Assembly (NCBI GenBank): GCA_036939755.1
Contig: JALLAZ010000036.1
Location: forward strand, 1-30,864
DNA: 30,864 bases
Direction: 5' to 3'
Source: Stephanodiscus triporus
Lineage: Eukaryota; Bacillariophyta; Thalassiosirophyceae; Thalassiosirales; Thalassiosiraceae
The notes under the pieces are model-generated. The model did not search any database, was not told the origin of the DNA, and saw only the letters and a list, made by a program, of their open reading frames with translations. The number at the start of each line of letters is the position of its first letter. Position 1 is the stretch's first letter. Both the position numbers and the translations under genes were made by a program. This document shows, in pieces, positions 20,327 through 30,695 of the stretch.

Positions 20327-23300
20327 TCACTTCATCAGGTACAAGCTAAAGTCCTCGAGAGCCGAGAGACCTGGTTTGCGGATGACAATTACTTTGGATT
20401 CACCATCGTACTGGAACTCGATTGGAGAGTCATCAGATTTCAATCGAATTTCACGGGGTTTGGTGGGAACACCCATCACAACAATTCTCTCCACAATCCT
20501 GCCATTCACTACTTTATCATCCACGATATCACTATTTCCAATGTAGACTGAGTTCTGAATAACGATATTATCGCCCCAGCTGGAGTGGAACGAAGCGATG
20601 CCAAAAGCTTGTCTTTTTTCATGGTCGAAAGTCGTTTCATCGTCTATATAGAGTTTACCCTCCGCTTTCAAATCATTACCAAGCGCAACATAGAGCGTGT
20701 ATGGGTCGTTCACCATGAGGTGAGAGCTTCGGCGAAGGCGTAACTTGCGTGGGATGACGGAGCCGCCACGCTGATAGACAGGTATTTTATCGATATCACT
20801 GTCGACTGCCAACGATACAGCTGTGTTGGTAGTGTTGACATCCCCAGTCAGTTCAACGCGTTTCAATGTATCAACATCGTACCAGCAATCTGTCAAAGGG
20901 AACAGAATCTCAGATTCCGTCGCACCAGCAGTCGTGACAGGCTTCACAAGCAAGTCAGACCCAATCAGATATTGGTCATCAATGGAATAGAGATCGGGTA
21001 TTTTGGGATATTGCATCCACATTGTCCTGAAAAAAGACACAGAAATGATGTATAATTAGGCTTTGCCCCAAAAGTGTCCGTGCATGCTTGTATAATATCT
21101 GTTCAGACCTCTACTCACCTCATAACTGGCATGCCAGTCAACCCAGCTTGCCAAAATACCGTGTACCAGTAAGGAAGAAGCGCATAACGAGTCATAGCCG
21201 CCGCTCGTAGACGGACCATTACCTCATCACCAAACATCCAAGGCTCCCGTCTCTTGGCATCATGATGGGCATGGCCCCGAAAGAATGGCTGGTAAGCCCC
21301 TGCCTGCATCCAGCGAGTCATGAGCTCGGCATCAGTATTTCCGAAGAACCCACCAACATCCGCCCCAACAAACGAGAGTGCACCGACATTGAGACCGAGG
21401 AGCATGGGGGCGGAGATTTCCAAGTGAGACCACTTTGCCTCATTATCTCCCGTCCAGATTGCACCATATCGTTGACTTCCTGCAAAGAAGGATCGGGATA
21501 AAACAAATGGACGAACATTTCCTCCCTCATTCCTCTTGATGAGACCTTCGGACGTGGAGCGATGAAAGAGCATGCCGTAGAGATTATGCCATTCACGATG
21601 CTCACACTTGTTCAAGTTCAAAAGATCCTTCTGCATGGAAACCTCCGGTCCATTGAACACACTGGGCTCGTTCATGTCGTTCCACGTGAATAGCTCAGGA
21701 GTCGATCCTTTATACTTGTTATATTGAAATTGCTCCGCCCACCAATTTCGAACCTTCTCGGTGGTAAAATCAAGATACGAGGAGCTCCCCGGCCAGCACC
21801 ACCCGTCAAAGTCTTGATCGCCGTGCTTATCCTTGATATACAAACCCAAAGAAGTTGCCTCCTTATGGATGTAATAATTAATATCACGCTTGATGTGTGG
21901 GTCGATTATGGTCACCATTCTTCGGCCATGACCACCTAATTTTTTCTGCATTTCCGTCGGATTGGGAAATGCCTTATTGTCCCACGTGAAATATCGCTTA
22001 CCATCCGTATGTTCAATATCCAACCAAAGCACATCGTACGGGTAATCGAGCTCCTCAAACTTGGAATGAACATGATAAACGTCAGCCTCGTCGCGGTAAT
22101 TCCATCGGCATTGGTGGTATCCAAGAGCAAAAATAGGTGGAAGAGGCATGCGGCCCGTAAGACGGGCATACTGCTCATACATAGCCGCTGGGTCGGGCCC
22201 GGGGAGCAAGAATAGATCAACTATCCCTGATTCACTCATGAAATGAGTCTTTGACGAACCTGCCACCTCCTCAACGTCGACAAATGTTTCAGTTGGATTG
22301 AACCAAAATGCACCTGCAGTCCCCGTGTGCATCGACTGAGATACCACCAAAGGAATGTGACCATACAATGCCATTGTCTCATCCAACTCATACTCAAACA
22401 CGTCGAGATTATACAAACGATATGGTTCCGTGTAATAATGATCACTCCCCGCTGTTGTTTTGAGCTGTGTTGAAGATGCATGTTCCGGTAAACCGAACAG
22501 ATGAAGGGATGCGGGGAATGTCAATTCCAACCCAACGCTCATCGGACCATGCGGTTTGGAATCAGTATGATCACCAAACTTTTCCTCCCACATGTCTTTG
22601 GTATCAAAATACTCCTCGTCAAGACGACGTTGTTCGTCTACCTCGCCCCCGACCACATCCACTGCCACATCGGGAGCACCATCGTCGGTAGGGGCGGTTT
22701 CAACCTCACGTCGTTCCTCGCGAGTACCATCAGCGTAGATAGCAAGACCGTCTTCCCAGTATCCTACAACTTCCTTCCCCCCGTGACGATCTTCTCCTTC
22801 GTCATCGTCAGCTTCGTCTCCAACGTCTACATCGAAATCGCTCAACTTGCGCGTGTCCCCCCCCCCTTCAACCCCTCCAGAACATTTCTTATTGCGACGA
22901 ATTTCAAAGTGCGTCAATCCGCCGGTCCCGGCAACAATCATGGGTGGACCATCGTCGTTGCCACGAAAGAAATACACTTCAAATGGATAGAGCTGTAGCA
23001 TGAGGTGCCATCGCTTCCCCCCAGCTGGTCCGTAAGAAAGAACGATGAAATTATCCTTCGATTGAGCCTCTATGTTGGCGCGTTTCATCAATGATGATAT
23101 CACCCCCTCTACGGCCTCGTTGGAAAATCCTTCCCAATCAGGCGATAGCTTTCGTTGAATCGACGGGTCGATGGACATGACTTGTACGTCCTCCCCCTTC
23201 ATCGCGACCATCTCCTTCTCGTTCAGGACCAACTCGTCCGACGTCCAACGCGGGGCGGACCTAGGCCCCGCCCCATCCTCCAGCACCTCGGTGATGCGCA

Positions 23301-23904
23301 CGCGCGCCACGCCATCCTCGTGCAGGTGCACCGCCAAATTCAACTCCTCGGCGAAGGCGCCGGGGTTGCATTTCCCGTCGCCGTACGCCCGCGCGGTCAG
23401 CGCCGTGGAGGTGAACGGCGCGACGTTGACGAGCTTGGCCGTGAAGACGGGCGACGGCCCGCGAAGGTGCGGGTCACGTCCGCCCCCCGTTCCCGCCGTC
23501 GTCGGGACTCCGTCCCCCCCTTTCCCCTGGAGCAGCCTGCGGGAGAATTTGGAAAGCAGTCCGCCCCCGCCGACGCTCTCGATCGCGGTCGCGACGCCAT
23601 CATCGGCGGCGACGGAGTCCCCGCCGCGATGGATCTGCACGCTCTCCCCCACCACCCTGTAGTCGTACAGTCGCCTGCTCTTCCCGTGACGATGTCGACG
23701 ACAGAACGACGTTTGTTGACAGGTGCGAAATTTGGACCGGTCGACGGCCATGGCGAGCGGGAGGAAGGAGGAGGTCGCGGCGAAGGGCAGGGCTAGAATG
23801 CAGGTAGGGATGGATCTAAGGGGCGTGGCATCGTCGATGGTAAAGAAGAGGAGGGTGATTATGGATAATAGAGACGGCATCAGCGCGAGAGAAGTGGAAA
23901 CCAT
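20327..23904 (-). CDS. GANAB: glucosidase II alpha subunit, GH31
   Basis: This is the ER alpha-glucosidase that trims the two inner alpha-1,3-glucoses of N-glycans, driving the glycoprotein folding cycle. There are two exons, 23904-21119 and 21026-20327. The 92-bp intron is GTGAGT...TTTCAG, phase 2, and the product is 1161 residues. The N-terminus has hydrophobic signal-like segments, then the family start DRSKFRTCQQTSFCRRHR. The GH31 core includes PPIFALGYHQCRWNYRDE, WLDIEHTDGKRYFTWD, the nucleophile motif WNDMNEPSVF (from about residue 741), and GADVGGFFGN with the acid/base Asp. RGHAHHDAKRREPW follows, and the intron rejoins GMPVMRTMWMQYP. The C-terminal beta-domain is QRGGSVIPRKLR onward. 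It is longer than the human protein (about 944 residues) because of acidic and Gly-rich inserts in the N-terminal half. The separate beta subunit is not in this window. Confidence 0.95.
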
Positions 23905-24543
23905 CGGTCCGTGGACTTTTCCGAGGCAGGGCGCGCAGTTTGGCGGGGCTGGAATACTATTTACGTGTCATGCAGCAGCCTCGTGCGATTTTTTTTTTGG
24001 GAGGTAATGCGCTACTACAGTCTCCAGTACAATTGACACAAGAGAGTAAAACCATAGATTTAATCCCTTCTCGCGGAGAAAAAGTCCGCCTGCGGGGGAG
24101 AAAAAGTCCGAAAGATCCTAACATACTAATCCTACGTAGAATCCTGCAGAGAGTACTAGATTTGAGNCCTATAAACTGGGGTTATACAAACGTTTTCCCC
24201 TTTTTTTTTTGGTGCTCAATTTTCCATCCAATATCCGCCTGCCAATTTTGGCAGCGTAATCGAGGTAATATTGAAATATGTCGGCAACTGCTCGTCGGAT
24301 CAGCTCGCCGGGGGTGTCGAACAAAAGGGCTTGATCCCGCGCGTCGGGCGATATCTTATTTGCTGATGACCGTTTTTTTTTGCCTCTCAATGACCATTCC
24401 CCCCCCGCAGGACGTCCAGAGCAACTTACTACCTAGCTTTGTCAAGGCCGTTCTCCCCGTTCTCCCCCCACGCGCCGGAACCGCAGACCAACGAGGGACA
24501 AGTGAGGATTTGCTCCAGAGCATGTTCTAGAAAAAAACAGTCC
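23905..24543. promoter_or_regulatory. bidirectional spacer between glucosidase II and the fusion enzyme
   Basis: This 639-bp head-to-head spacer must hold both promoters. The 14-mer GGAGAAAAAGTCCG occurs twice in direct orientation, at 24075-24088 and 24097-24110, 22 bp apart (two helical turns). The base at 24167 is an unresolved n. T-homopolymers lie at 23990-23999 and about 24200. Short open frames here show nothing recognisable. Confidence 0.45.
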
Positions 24544-27041
24544 ATGAGTACTAGTAGTTTTCGACGAAGCCAGATGAAGGAGGCCAAGACAGCCCTTTTC
24601 TGCCTGGTAGCCTTTTTTGCAGTGAAGCAATTCATCGTGCTTCGCAAAGGCATGCAAGATGGGTCTTTGCCTGTTGGCCTTCTTGAGAATAACCAAGGTA
24701 GGCACATCAATCAACAAAGATCTTTTGGCGAGAAACCTTTCTAAAAGAGAATTATATGTTTATTTCTCCCGCGACATCTGTTGCAGCAGTAAATCGCATC
24801 CACAGTACATTCGACGACGCTGTTCTTGCACCCGATAGCGAAATGGACGTTATCAGTACCACAAGCAAATCTTGTGCAGAGATCTTAGACAAGTTGGATG
24901 ACACATACAATCAACGTCGCAAATCTCGCCAATCAAAGGAGAAGGGATGGACTGGACTACGACTCTTCGACCTATTCGAACCGGAGGCAACGTGCTTCAG
25001 CGAGGAACGTTTCGGGTCAGACTCGGCGAAGAGGTTCGATGCGTTTGGCGATGGTCCAAAGTTTGTTTGTGGCGTGGATTACCTTGCGGCCAAGGCCAAG
25101 GCTGGCAGCATTGATGACCCCAACTGTCTGATTTATTCCGTCGGGAGTAATAATGACATTCGGTTTGAAAAGGCAGTCCATACCCACATAAAAGGGTGTG
25201 AGGTTCACACTTTTGACCCGACGATAGAAGAAGATGCCTTCATCGGTGGAGACTATACAACTTTTCATATGTGGGGACTTGGCACAGATGGTGGCAAGGA
25301 AGGACAATCCATGAGGTTTAAAGGTGCAGGTATCAGGAAGAGTTTTGAAACACTCATCAATGACTTGGGACACGAGAATCGTACAATTGATATATTGAAG
25401 GTGCGTTCATTAGATTGTATATGCTGTTTCGATTACTCCTTGTTGTATTTGCACTCATCCTACACTCTCAAAAATGTACAGATTGATTGTCAGGGGTGTG
25501 AATATGCTGCCATGCCTCCTTTGTTTGGCTTGATAGCATCTGGTAGAATCCGTGTAAACCAGGTTTTGATTGAGTTGCATGCCACAAGCACACCCAGTAG
25601 CACTCGATTGTATGATTTCTTCATGGCTGCGGACCGCGCAAAGCTCCGCATCACGCACAAGGAGAGAAATCATTGGGGTTGTGCCGGACACAAGTGTGTT
25701 GAGTATGCATTAACCAGCGAATCCTTCCTGCGTGAGGCCAATGGAGCAATTCTCTGTCCTGCAATTGGCGATCCCAAGATTGAGACAGCAGTCATGGCTG
25801 ATAGAGATTTCAAGAGCGACACTGCAATCATGCCAAGGAGTGCTGCCAACGACGCTGAATTGCCGCTGACAGATACCCACTCCCCTCAACTTCGCCAGGG
25901 GCCAGGCAATAAACAAGCTCCATCTCAGGAATACAAATGGATATGGATCAATGTCAAGACATTTGCTGAGGGTATTGCAGGTTGGAGGACTACATTCATG
26001 GAGTTGCTGCACTTGGCACGGCTTGCAAATTGCACCATCGTCGAGCCATGCATGTCAGATGATGGTAGACTGGGTTCGTGCCTCAACAGCAACGGCATTC
26101 CAGTCAGCAAGATATTTGACTTGTCAGATGCCTTGCATCCATCCAACCAACATTTACCCGTTTTGATGCCCTACAACGAGTACATAATTCATCAGAATTC
26201 CACTGCCTTCTTGACTAAGACAGAATTTACTTTATGCATGACAATACTAAATAGGGATACTGCGCGGTGTCCCAGTAGCAAGCTGCGGCCTCTACAAATC
26301 AAGCCTGAAATCCGACAAAATACGTCCAGCTCTACACTCATTTTGCATTTGGAAGACTTATGGCGTCATGAGGGCAGTGTCGGTAACCTTGCAAAGATGC
26401 TTGGGGTAAACAACGAGGGATCAGTCCCGAATGAGTTGTTGTTCCATCCTAGCCACGTACGAACAGTTGAGAAAATCCTCCGGAGGTCGAATATCACAGA
26501 TGGGATTTTTTCCGTCATTCATTGGAGAGCTGAAAAGAAAGGAATGGATGTAATTGAATGCGCCAATGCTGTCATAAATGCAAAGAATCAAATCGAACAG
26601 GACAAAGGAAGTCACCCGTTCATAATACTCACAAGCCTTAACAAGAATGCTAGTATGATGTGGTCGGGATCAAAAAAACAAATCAATGGTAAACACAGTC
26701 ATGTCATCCAAGCCTTGGATATGTTGAGGGACCAAAATTTTCTAAAGTTGGATGAGTTGATGCTGGGGCGGATGCGAACTAAAAACGTTGGCATGCTTGC
26801 TATTTATGACTTGATTCTGGCCTTAAAGTCAAAGAGTTTTGCATCTTGTGCAAGGGATGAAGAGTACGGCTGTAATATTGGTGATGCTGAACAAGTTTGC
26901 GAGAGGTGCAACCACATTGGAAAATTTGGAAGCCTAGCCATTTCATTGAGGAAGAGGTCATTGATGCATGCAAATGACTCTTCATGGGGGTGTTGGCCGC
27001 AACTAGGAAGAGGACATGAACGTTTTCAAACCAATAGATAA
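24544..27041 (+). CDS. type II membrane protein: METTL24-like methyltransferase fused to O-fucosyltransferase-like domain
   Basis: There are three exons: 24544-24697, 24787-25400 and 25482-27041. The introns are 89 and 81 bp (GTAGGC...TTGCAG and GTGCGT...TACAG), and the product is 775 residues. A basic N-terminus and single hydrophobic segment (FCLVAFFAVKQFIVL, residues 18-32) predict a type II Golgi/ER membrane anchor. Residues about 95-365 match the METTL24/FkbM-type methyltransferase pattern: DGPKFVCGVDYL, the SAM-site CLIYSVGSNNDIRFEKAV, CEVHTFDPT, then ILKIDCQGCEYAAMPPL rejoined across intron 2. Residues about 408-775 resemble an O-fucosyltransferase fold: GWRTTFMELLHLARLANCTI, PCMSDDGR and FSVIHWRAEKKG (about residue 600). 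The acceptor substrates are unknown. A glycan methylation plus fucosylation role is inference. AATAAA follows the stop at 27053. The domain assignments rest on visual motif matching; the methyltransferase call is firmer than the fucosyltransferase call. Confidence 0.8.
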
Positions 27042-27598
27042 ATGTTACCAAAAATAAAGTAGTCCTGCCCACTTTTCGTACTTGACTCTCGACAAACTCT
27101 CCTGTATTCATCTATTTACCCTTTGCCATCGCCAGGTGACACAGAAGGATGGATTTAGATAGTGAATCGGACCGAGATCAAAGGAATCAGTAGTATTTCT
27201 AACAATGGCCACTGGCAACGTATTTCTGCGTATTTATTTCTATGAATTGTATTCTGTTTTGGTGGAATAATATCTCCCGACTGTAATCATCGGCACAAAT
27301 GGGTGGATGATGCGAAAAGTTCACCTCAAATGGGATACGATAATGTCACATCTCAGCTCGTGTAAGTAATGCCCGATTCAGTATCCATGTGCCAGATATG
27401 GTGAAACACCAGATCATTTCTCTAGACTAACTTAATAACTGCTTTTCGCATCATGGTCAAAGAATCTAGACAGCTGCTGGCGAGCAATTAACCCCGCCCC
27501 CACCAGACGTCTACTTGATGCGAGATAATAATTCAGTCTCCAGATTACCATATAAAGCGCTATAGCGAGCCCTCCAAAACACCAAAATGAAGGATAAC
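27042..27598. other. convergent intergenic region
   Basis: This AT-rich spacer lies between two convergent stop codons. It holds an AATAAA (27053-27058) close to the fusion gene's stop on the plus strand. No coding sequence or other structure is supported. Confidence 0.5.
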
Positions 27599-30053
27599 TC
27601 AAGCCTCCTTTGGTGCCCCCCCTTCGGATGCTGCCCCAGTAGAAAAATCCTGAGTAGATTGCTCCGCACTGCCGCCACCCCCAGCAGCATCACCCCCACC
27701 ATCACTGCCACCATCTGCGTTTGGACTGGCATCATTCGAATGCCGGTATCTACTGTCTTGACTATTTTGACTATTTTGATGCTGAAATCCACCACGTCCG
27801 GTAAATTTGCGATTGCCCTTATGTCGGCCGCCACGCCCTGCTGCACCGTTCCCTCCACCCCCGCGCTGCATGTTGCTATTCCTTTCTCGATATGCACTAT
27901 TATCCTGGTCCGGATTGCCACCGCCACCGTGCTGCGGATATCCAACGCCGTAACCCATTCCCGGCCCGACCCCGCCATAATACGGCGGAGGACCACCACG
28001 CATCATGTTCGCCACAGCGGCAGCTCCAAGGGACGGCATCCCCATTTGCTGCGGATTCATCATGTGCTGTTGGTAAGGCGGGTACATCCGTTGCGCCCCG
28101 TACGGCGCCCCTGGCAGGACCTGCATTTGCGTGTGATGGAGATTTCCGGGCGGTGGAACCTGATAACCGCCGGCGCCGGGAGGAGGAGGAGGAGGACCCC
28201 CACGTCCCTGTGGCTGCATCTGACCGTAGTGATAGCCGGGGAAGCCCCCGGGAGGGATAACGCCGTAGGCTCCCATCTGTTGCATGTACTGTGGCTGCTG
28301 CTGCTGCTGCTGTTGTTGCTGTTGCGAAGGGGGGGCAGTGTCCGATGCTTCCCCCGTGTTGACCGACGTGCTGTCCTCATGTACTGACTGGGGTGGACCC
28401 CCAACCTGGTGTGGCGGGGGCACCGGCGACATGGGCTGCTGCCCATATGGCGTTGGATATTGTTGCCGCATTTGCGAGTGCTGGGCATTCATCATGGGCA
28501 TCATGCCTGCTTGATGTTAATGTATGACAAACATGGAGTCATATAAGTAATTGCAAACGTAATGGAGGAACACAACAATCAATTACTCCAAGAAACGGAC
28601 CCGTCCTTCAACGAAACAAATAGGGTATTGAAAGAGGTATCAAAATCAAGTGATTTCTCACCGTGCATGGGTACAAATTGAGGGCCCCCAGGTCCCATAT
28701 TACCCATCATGTGAGGACCAACAGAATAATCGATGGGGAGGTGTGCTGGCATCATTTGTGCGTCCATGGGCAGCGGCTGTTGCATAATAGCGACCGCAGG
28801 AGGGGGAGAAGGACTGGCAAATGACGGCGTGAAGGTTTTAGCAGTGGGATTGAACGTGAATGCCTTGGCATTGGGATTGAGCTTGAGCTTGGAGGAAGCG
28901 GCGGTCTTCTTCTCATCCTTCTCCGATTCATCCTTCTTGGCATTGCCTTCATCGACGGGTGCATCTTTTTTGTCATCGCTTTCGGCCCTGCCAGTTGCAT
29001 CAGTCGCTTCGGGCCCAGTCCTCTCCTCCTCCAAAGACACCTTTGCCAGTTGCGACTCAGCAGGCGGGGGAGGAGATGCCTTGTCGGTGGAGGTTGCGGC
29101 CTTTTCAGCATCCTCGGAAACTTTGGAAGCGGACACCGAAGCAGAAGCAGTCGTGGCTGTAGCAGCAGGCTTTGCCGCAGACTTCCCCCACCCCTTCTTT
29201 GCCGCGGCCTGCGCCGCGGCCGCGTAATTCATCACCTTCCCCACCGCCGGCGCCGGCGCCGCCGCCTTCTTCTCGCCATCGTCCTTGACACCTTCCGCGG
29301 CGGGCGACGAAACAACGACGGCCCTGGCCTTCATGTCCTTCGTCAGGACGCCGGAGTACCTGTCCTCCTCGTCGTAGTCCGTTGCGATCGCCTGATTCCG
29401 CTCCTCGGCGATGTGCATATTCGTGCTGGACGTGCCTTCAATCTCCCTCGCGATGCGCTCGGCCTCGGCCCGCCTCGACACGTCGATATTCGACACGTCG
29501 AGTCGGGTGGTGTAAAGGTTCTCGTCGAACGACGCCTTCACGTTGAATTTCTTCTCGTTGGCGGAGAACTGATCCCAGTCGCCGAACCGATGGACCCGTC
29601 GAGTCCCCCCCCCCCCCGCCACGCCCCCGATCCCACCCGTGCCGGCGGATGATGGCCTGACGGCGTCGACCGCCGGCTGCGGTCCGCCGCGGCCCGCGGC
29701 GGCGCGCCAGTTGAGCGCGTCGGAGCCCCTCCTTCCGGAATTAGGAACGGCGTCCCCCGACGTCGTCGGCGTCGCGGTCGCGGTCGTCGACGCGGCGGAT
29801 GAGACGAGCGATATGTCGCCCCCCCCGTCCCCCGCGGACGTCCACGCGCTCCCGGCCGCGACGAGGCCGCGCTCCCCCCCCCTCCCACCCGAGATCTGCG
29901 AGTCCGTGCGGAACGCGTCGCCCCCGCCGGCAGCCGCCTCCCCCCCCCCCGCCGCCCAGCCGCCGTCGAGCCTCATGCTCTTCACCCTCACCGACGACAC
30001 CTTGTGGGACGGTATTACCACGGTGCTCCCCTCCTCGAACGTCTCGCCGTCGC

Positions 30054-30087
<34 letters not shown>

Positions 30088-30618
30088 CCCTCCGCCTCCG
30101 CCCCCGCCCCCGACCAACCGACAGGCCTTGACGACGTACACGTTCTTCATCTCATCGGCGAGGGACCCGAAGGGCGTGAAGGTGTGCAGCGTGCCCTCGA
30201 TCACGCGTCCGTCCGTTGTGGTGAGGGTGACGGTCTGCCCGACCATGGACAGGATCAGGTGGAGGAATCGCTCGCGCACGACATTCTGCAGCCGCCCGCC
30301 GTTGTTGCTATTGTTCGTCGTCGACGACGCGTCGTGGTCGTCGGGCCCAGCGTCGGATTCGCCGCCGCCGGCGGGGGGGGGACGGGCGTTCCTCGCGTGG
30401 TGGCCGTTCGAGGAGGGGGGGACGACGACGCCGCCGGCGCCGGCGACGCCTCGGCTGGCCCATCCGCCGCCGGCGGGGCGCGCGACCTCCCCCTCCATTC
30501 CCGGCGGCGGACGCTGTCCTCCTCCTCCTCCTCCTCCTCGTCCTCCGAGGGGACGGGACCAGGCGCTCTTGCCGTTGTTGCCTCCCCCCAGGGGCTTATT
30601 GTTGCTGCTGCCGCTCAT
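27599..30618 (-). CDS. ATXN2: ataxin-2 homologue (Lsm, LsmAD, PAM2, polyQ)
   Basis: Ataxin-2 is an RNA-associated protein that binds poly(A)-binding protein and acts in mRNA stability, translation and stress granules. There are two exons, 30618-28662 and 28506-27599. The 155-bp intron is GTGAGA...AAGCAG, phase 1, and the product is 954 residues. An in-frame Met at 30693 would add 25 residues; 30618 has the better -3 A. In order the protein has a Gly/Arg/Pro-rich leader, a Lsm (SM-ATX) domain from about residue 106 (RERFLHLILSMVGQTVTL, VIEGTLHTFTP, NVYVVKACRL, VVIPSHKVSSVRV) and LsmAD (HRFGDWDQFSANEKKFNV, STNMHIAEERN). It then has a Lys/Glu/Ala-rich linker, PAM2 (LKLNPNAKAFTFNP, about residue 577) and a Met/Gln/Pro/Gly-rich C-terminus. 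That C-terminus carries ten consecutive Gln and RGG boxes (QRGGGG, GRGGRH, GRGGFQ). The Lsm domain is interrupted by a Gly8-Asp7-Gly5 insert. Confidence 0.93.
28295..28324 (-). repeat. CAG/CAA repeat encoding polyglutamine (Q10) in ataxin-2
   Basis: Ten consecutive Gln codons read on the minus strand as CAA CAG CAA CAA followed by six CAG. The pure CAG run (18 bp) lies at the 3' side, with CAA interruptions on the 5' side. It is located in exon 2, C-terminal of PAM2. Confidence 0.95.
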
Positions 30619-30686
30619 GGTCTTTCGAGATGATGAAATAGATGTACTCTCTATATTTGCTATGACTGCCTCCCGGTCGCCTAGGT

Positions 30687-30695
30687 GTACCATAC
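30687..30695. promoter_or_regulatory. GTACCATAC element upstream of ataxin-2
   Basis: An exact 9-mer shared with 14098-14106 (upstream of prefoldin 5) and, in inverted orientation, with 8804-8812 (upstream of EMC3). It lies about 70 bp upstream of the chosen ataxin-2 start and overlaps the alternative upstream ATG. A regulatory role is inference. Confidence 0.35.

Noticed and set aside
23155..23796. Plus-strand frames opposite the glucosidase II N-terminus
   Set aside because: They are GC-driven shadows. The minus strand carries the family start and the GH31 domain.
27587..28387. 266-codon plus-strand frame opposite ataxin-2 exon 2
   Set aside because: The minus strand has the continuous ataxin-2 tail joined by a good splice site. 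This frame has no motif.
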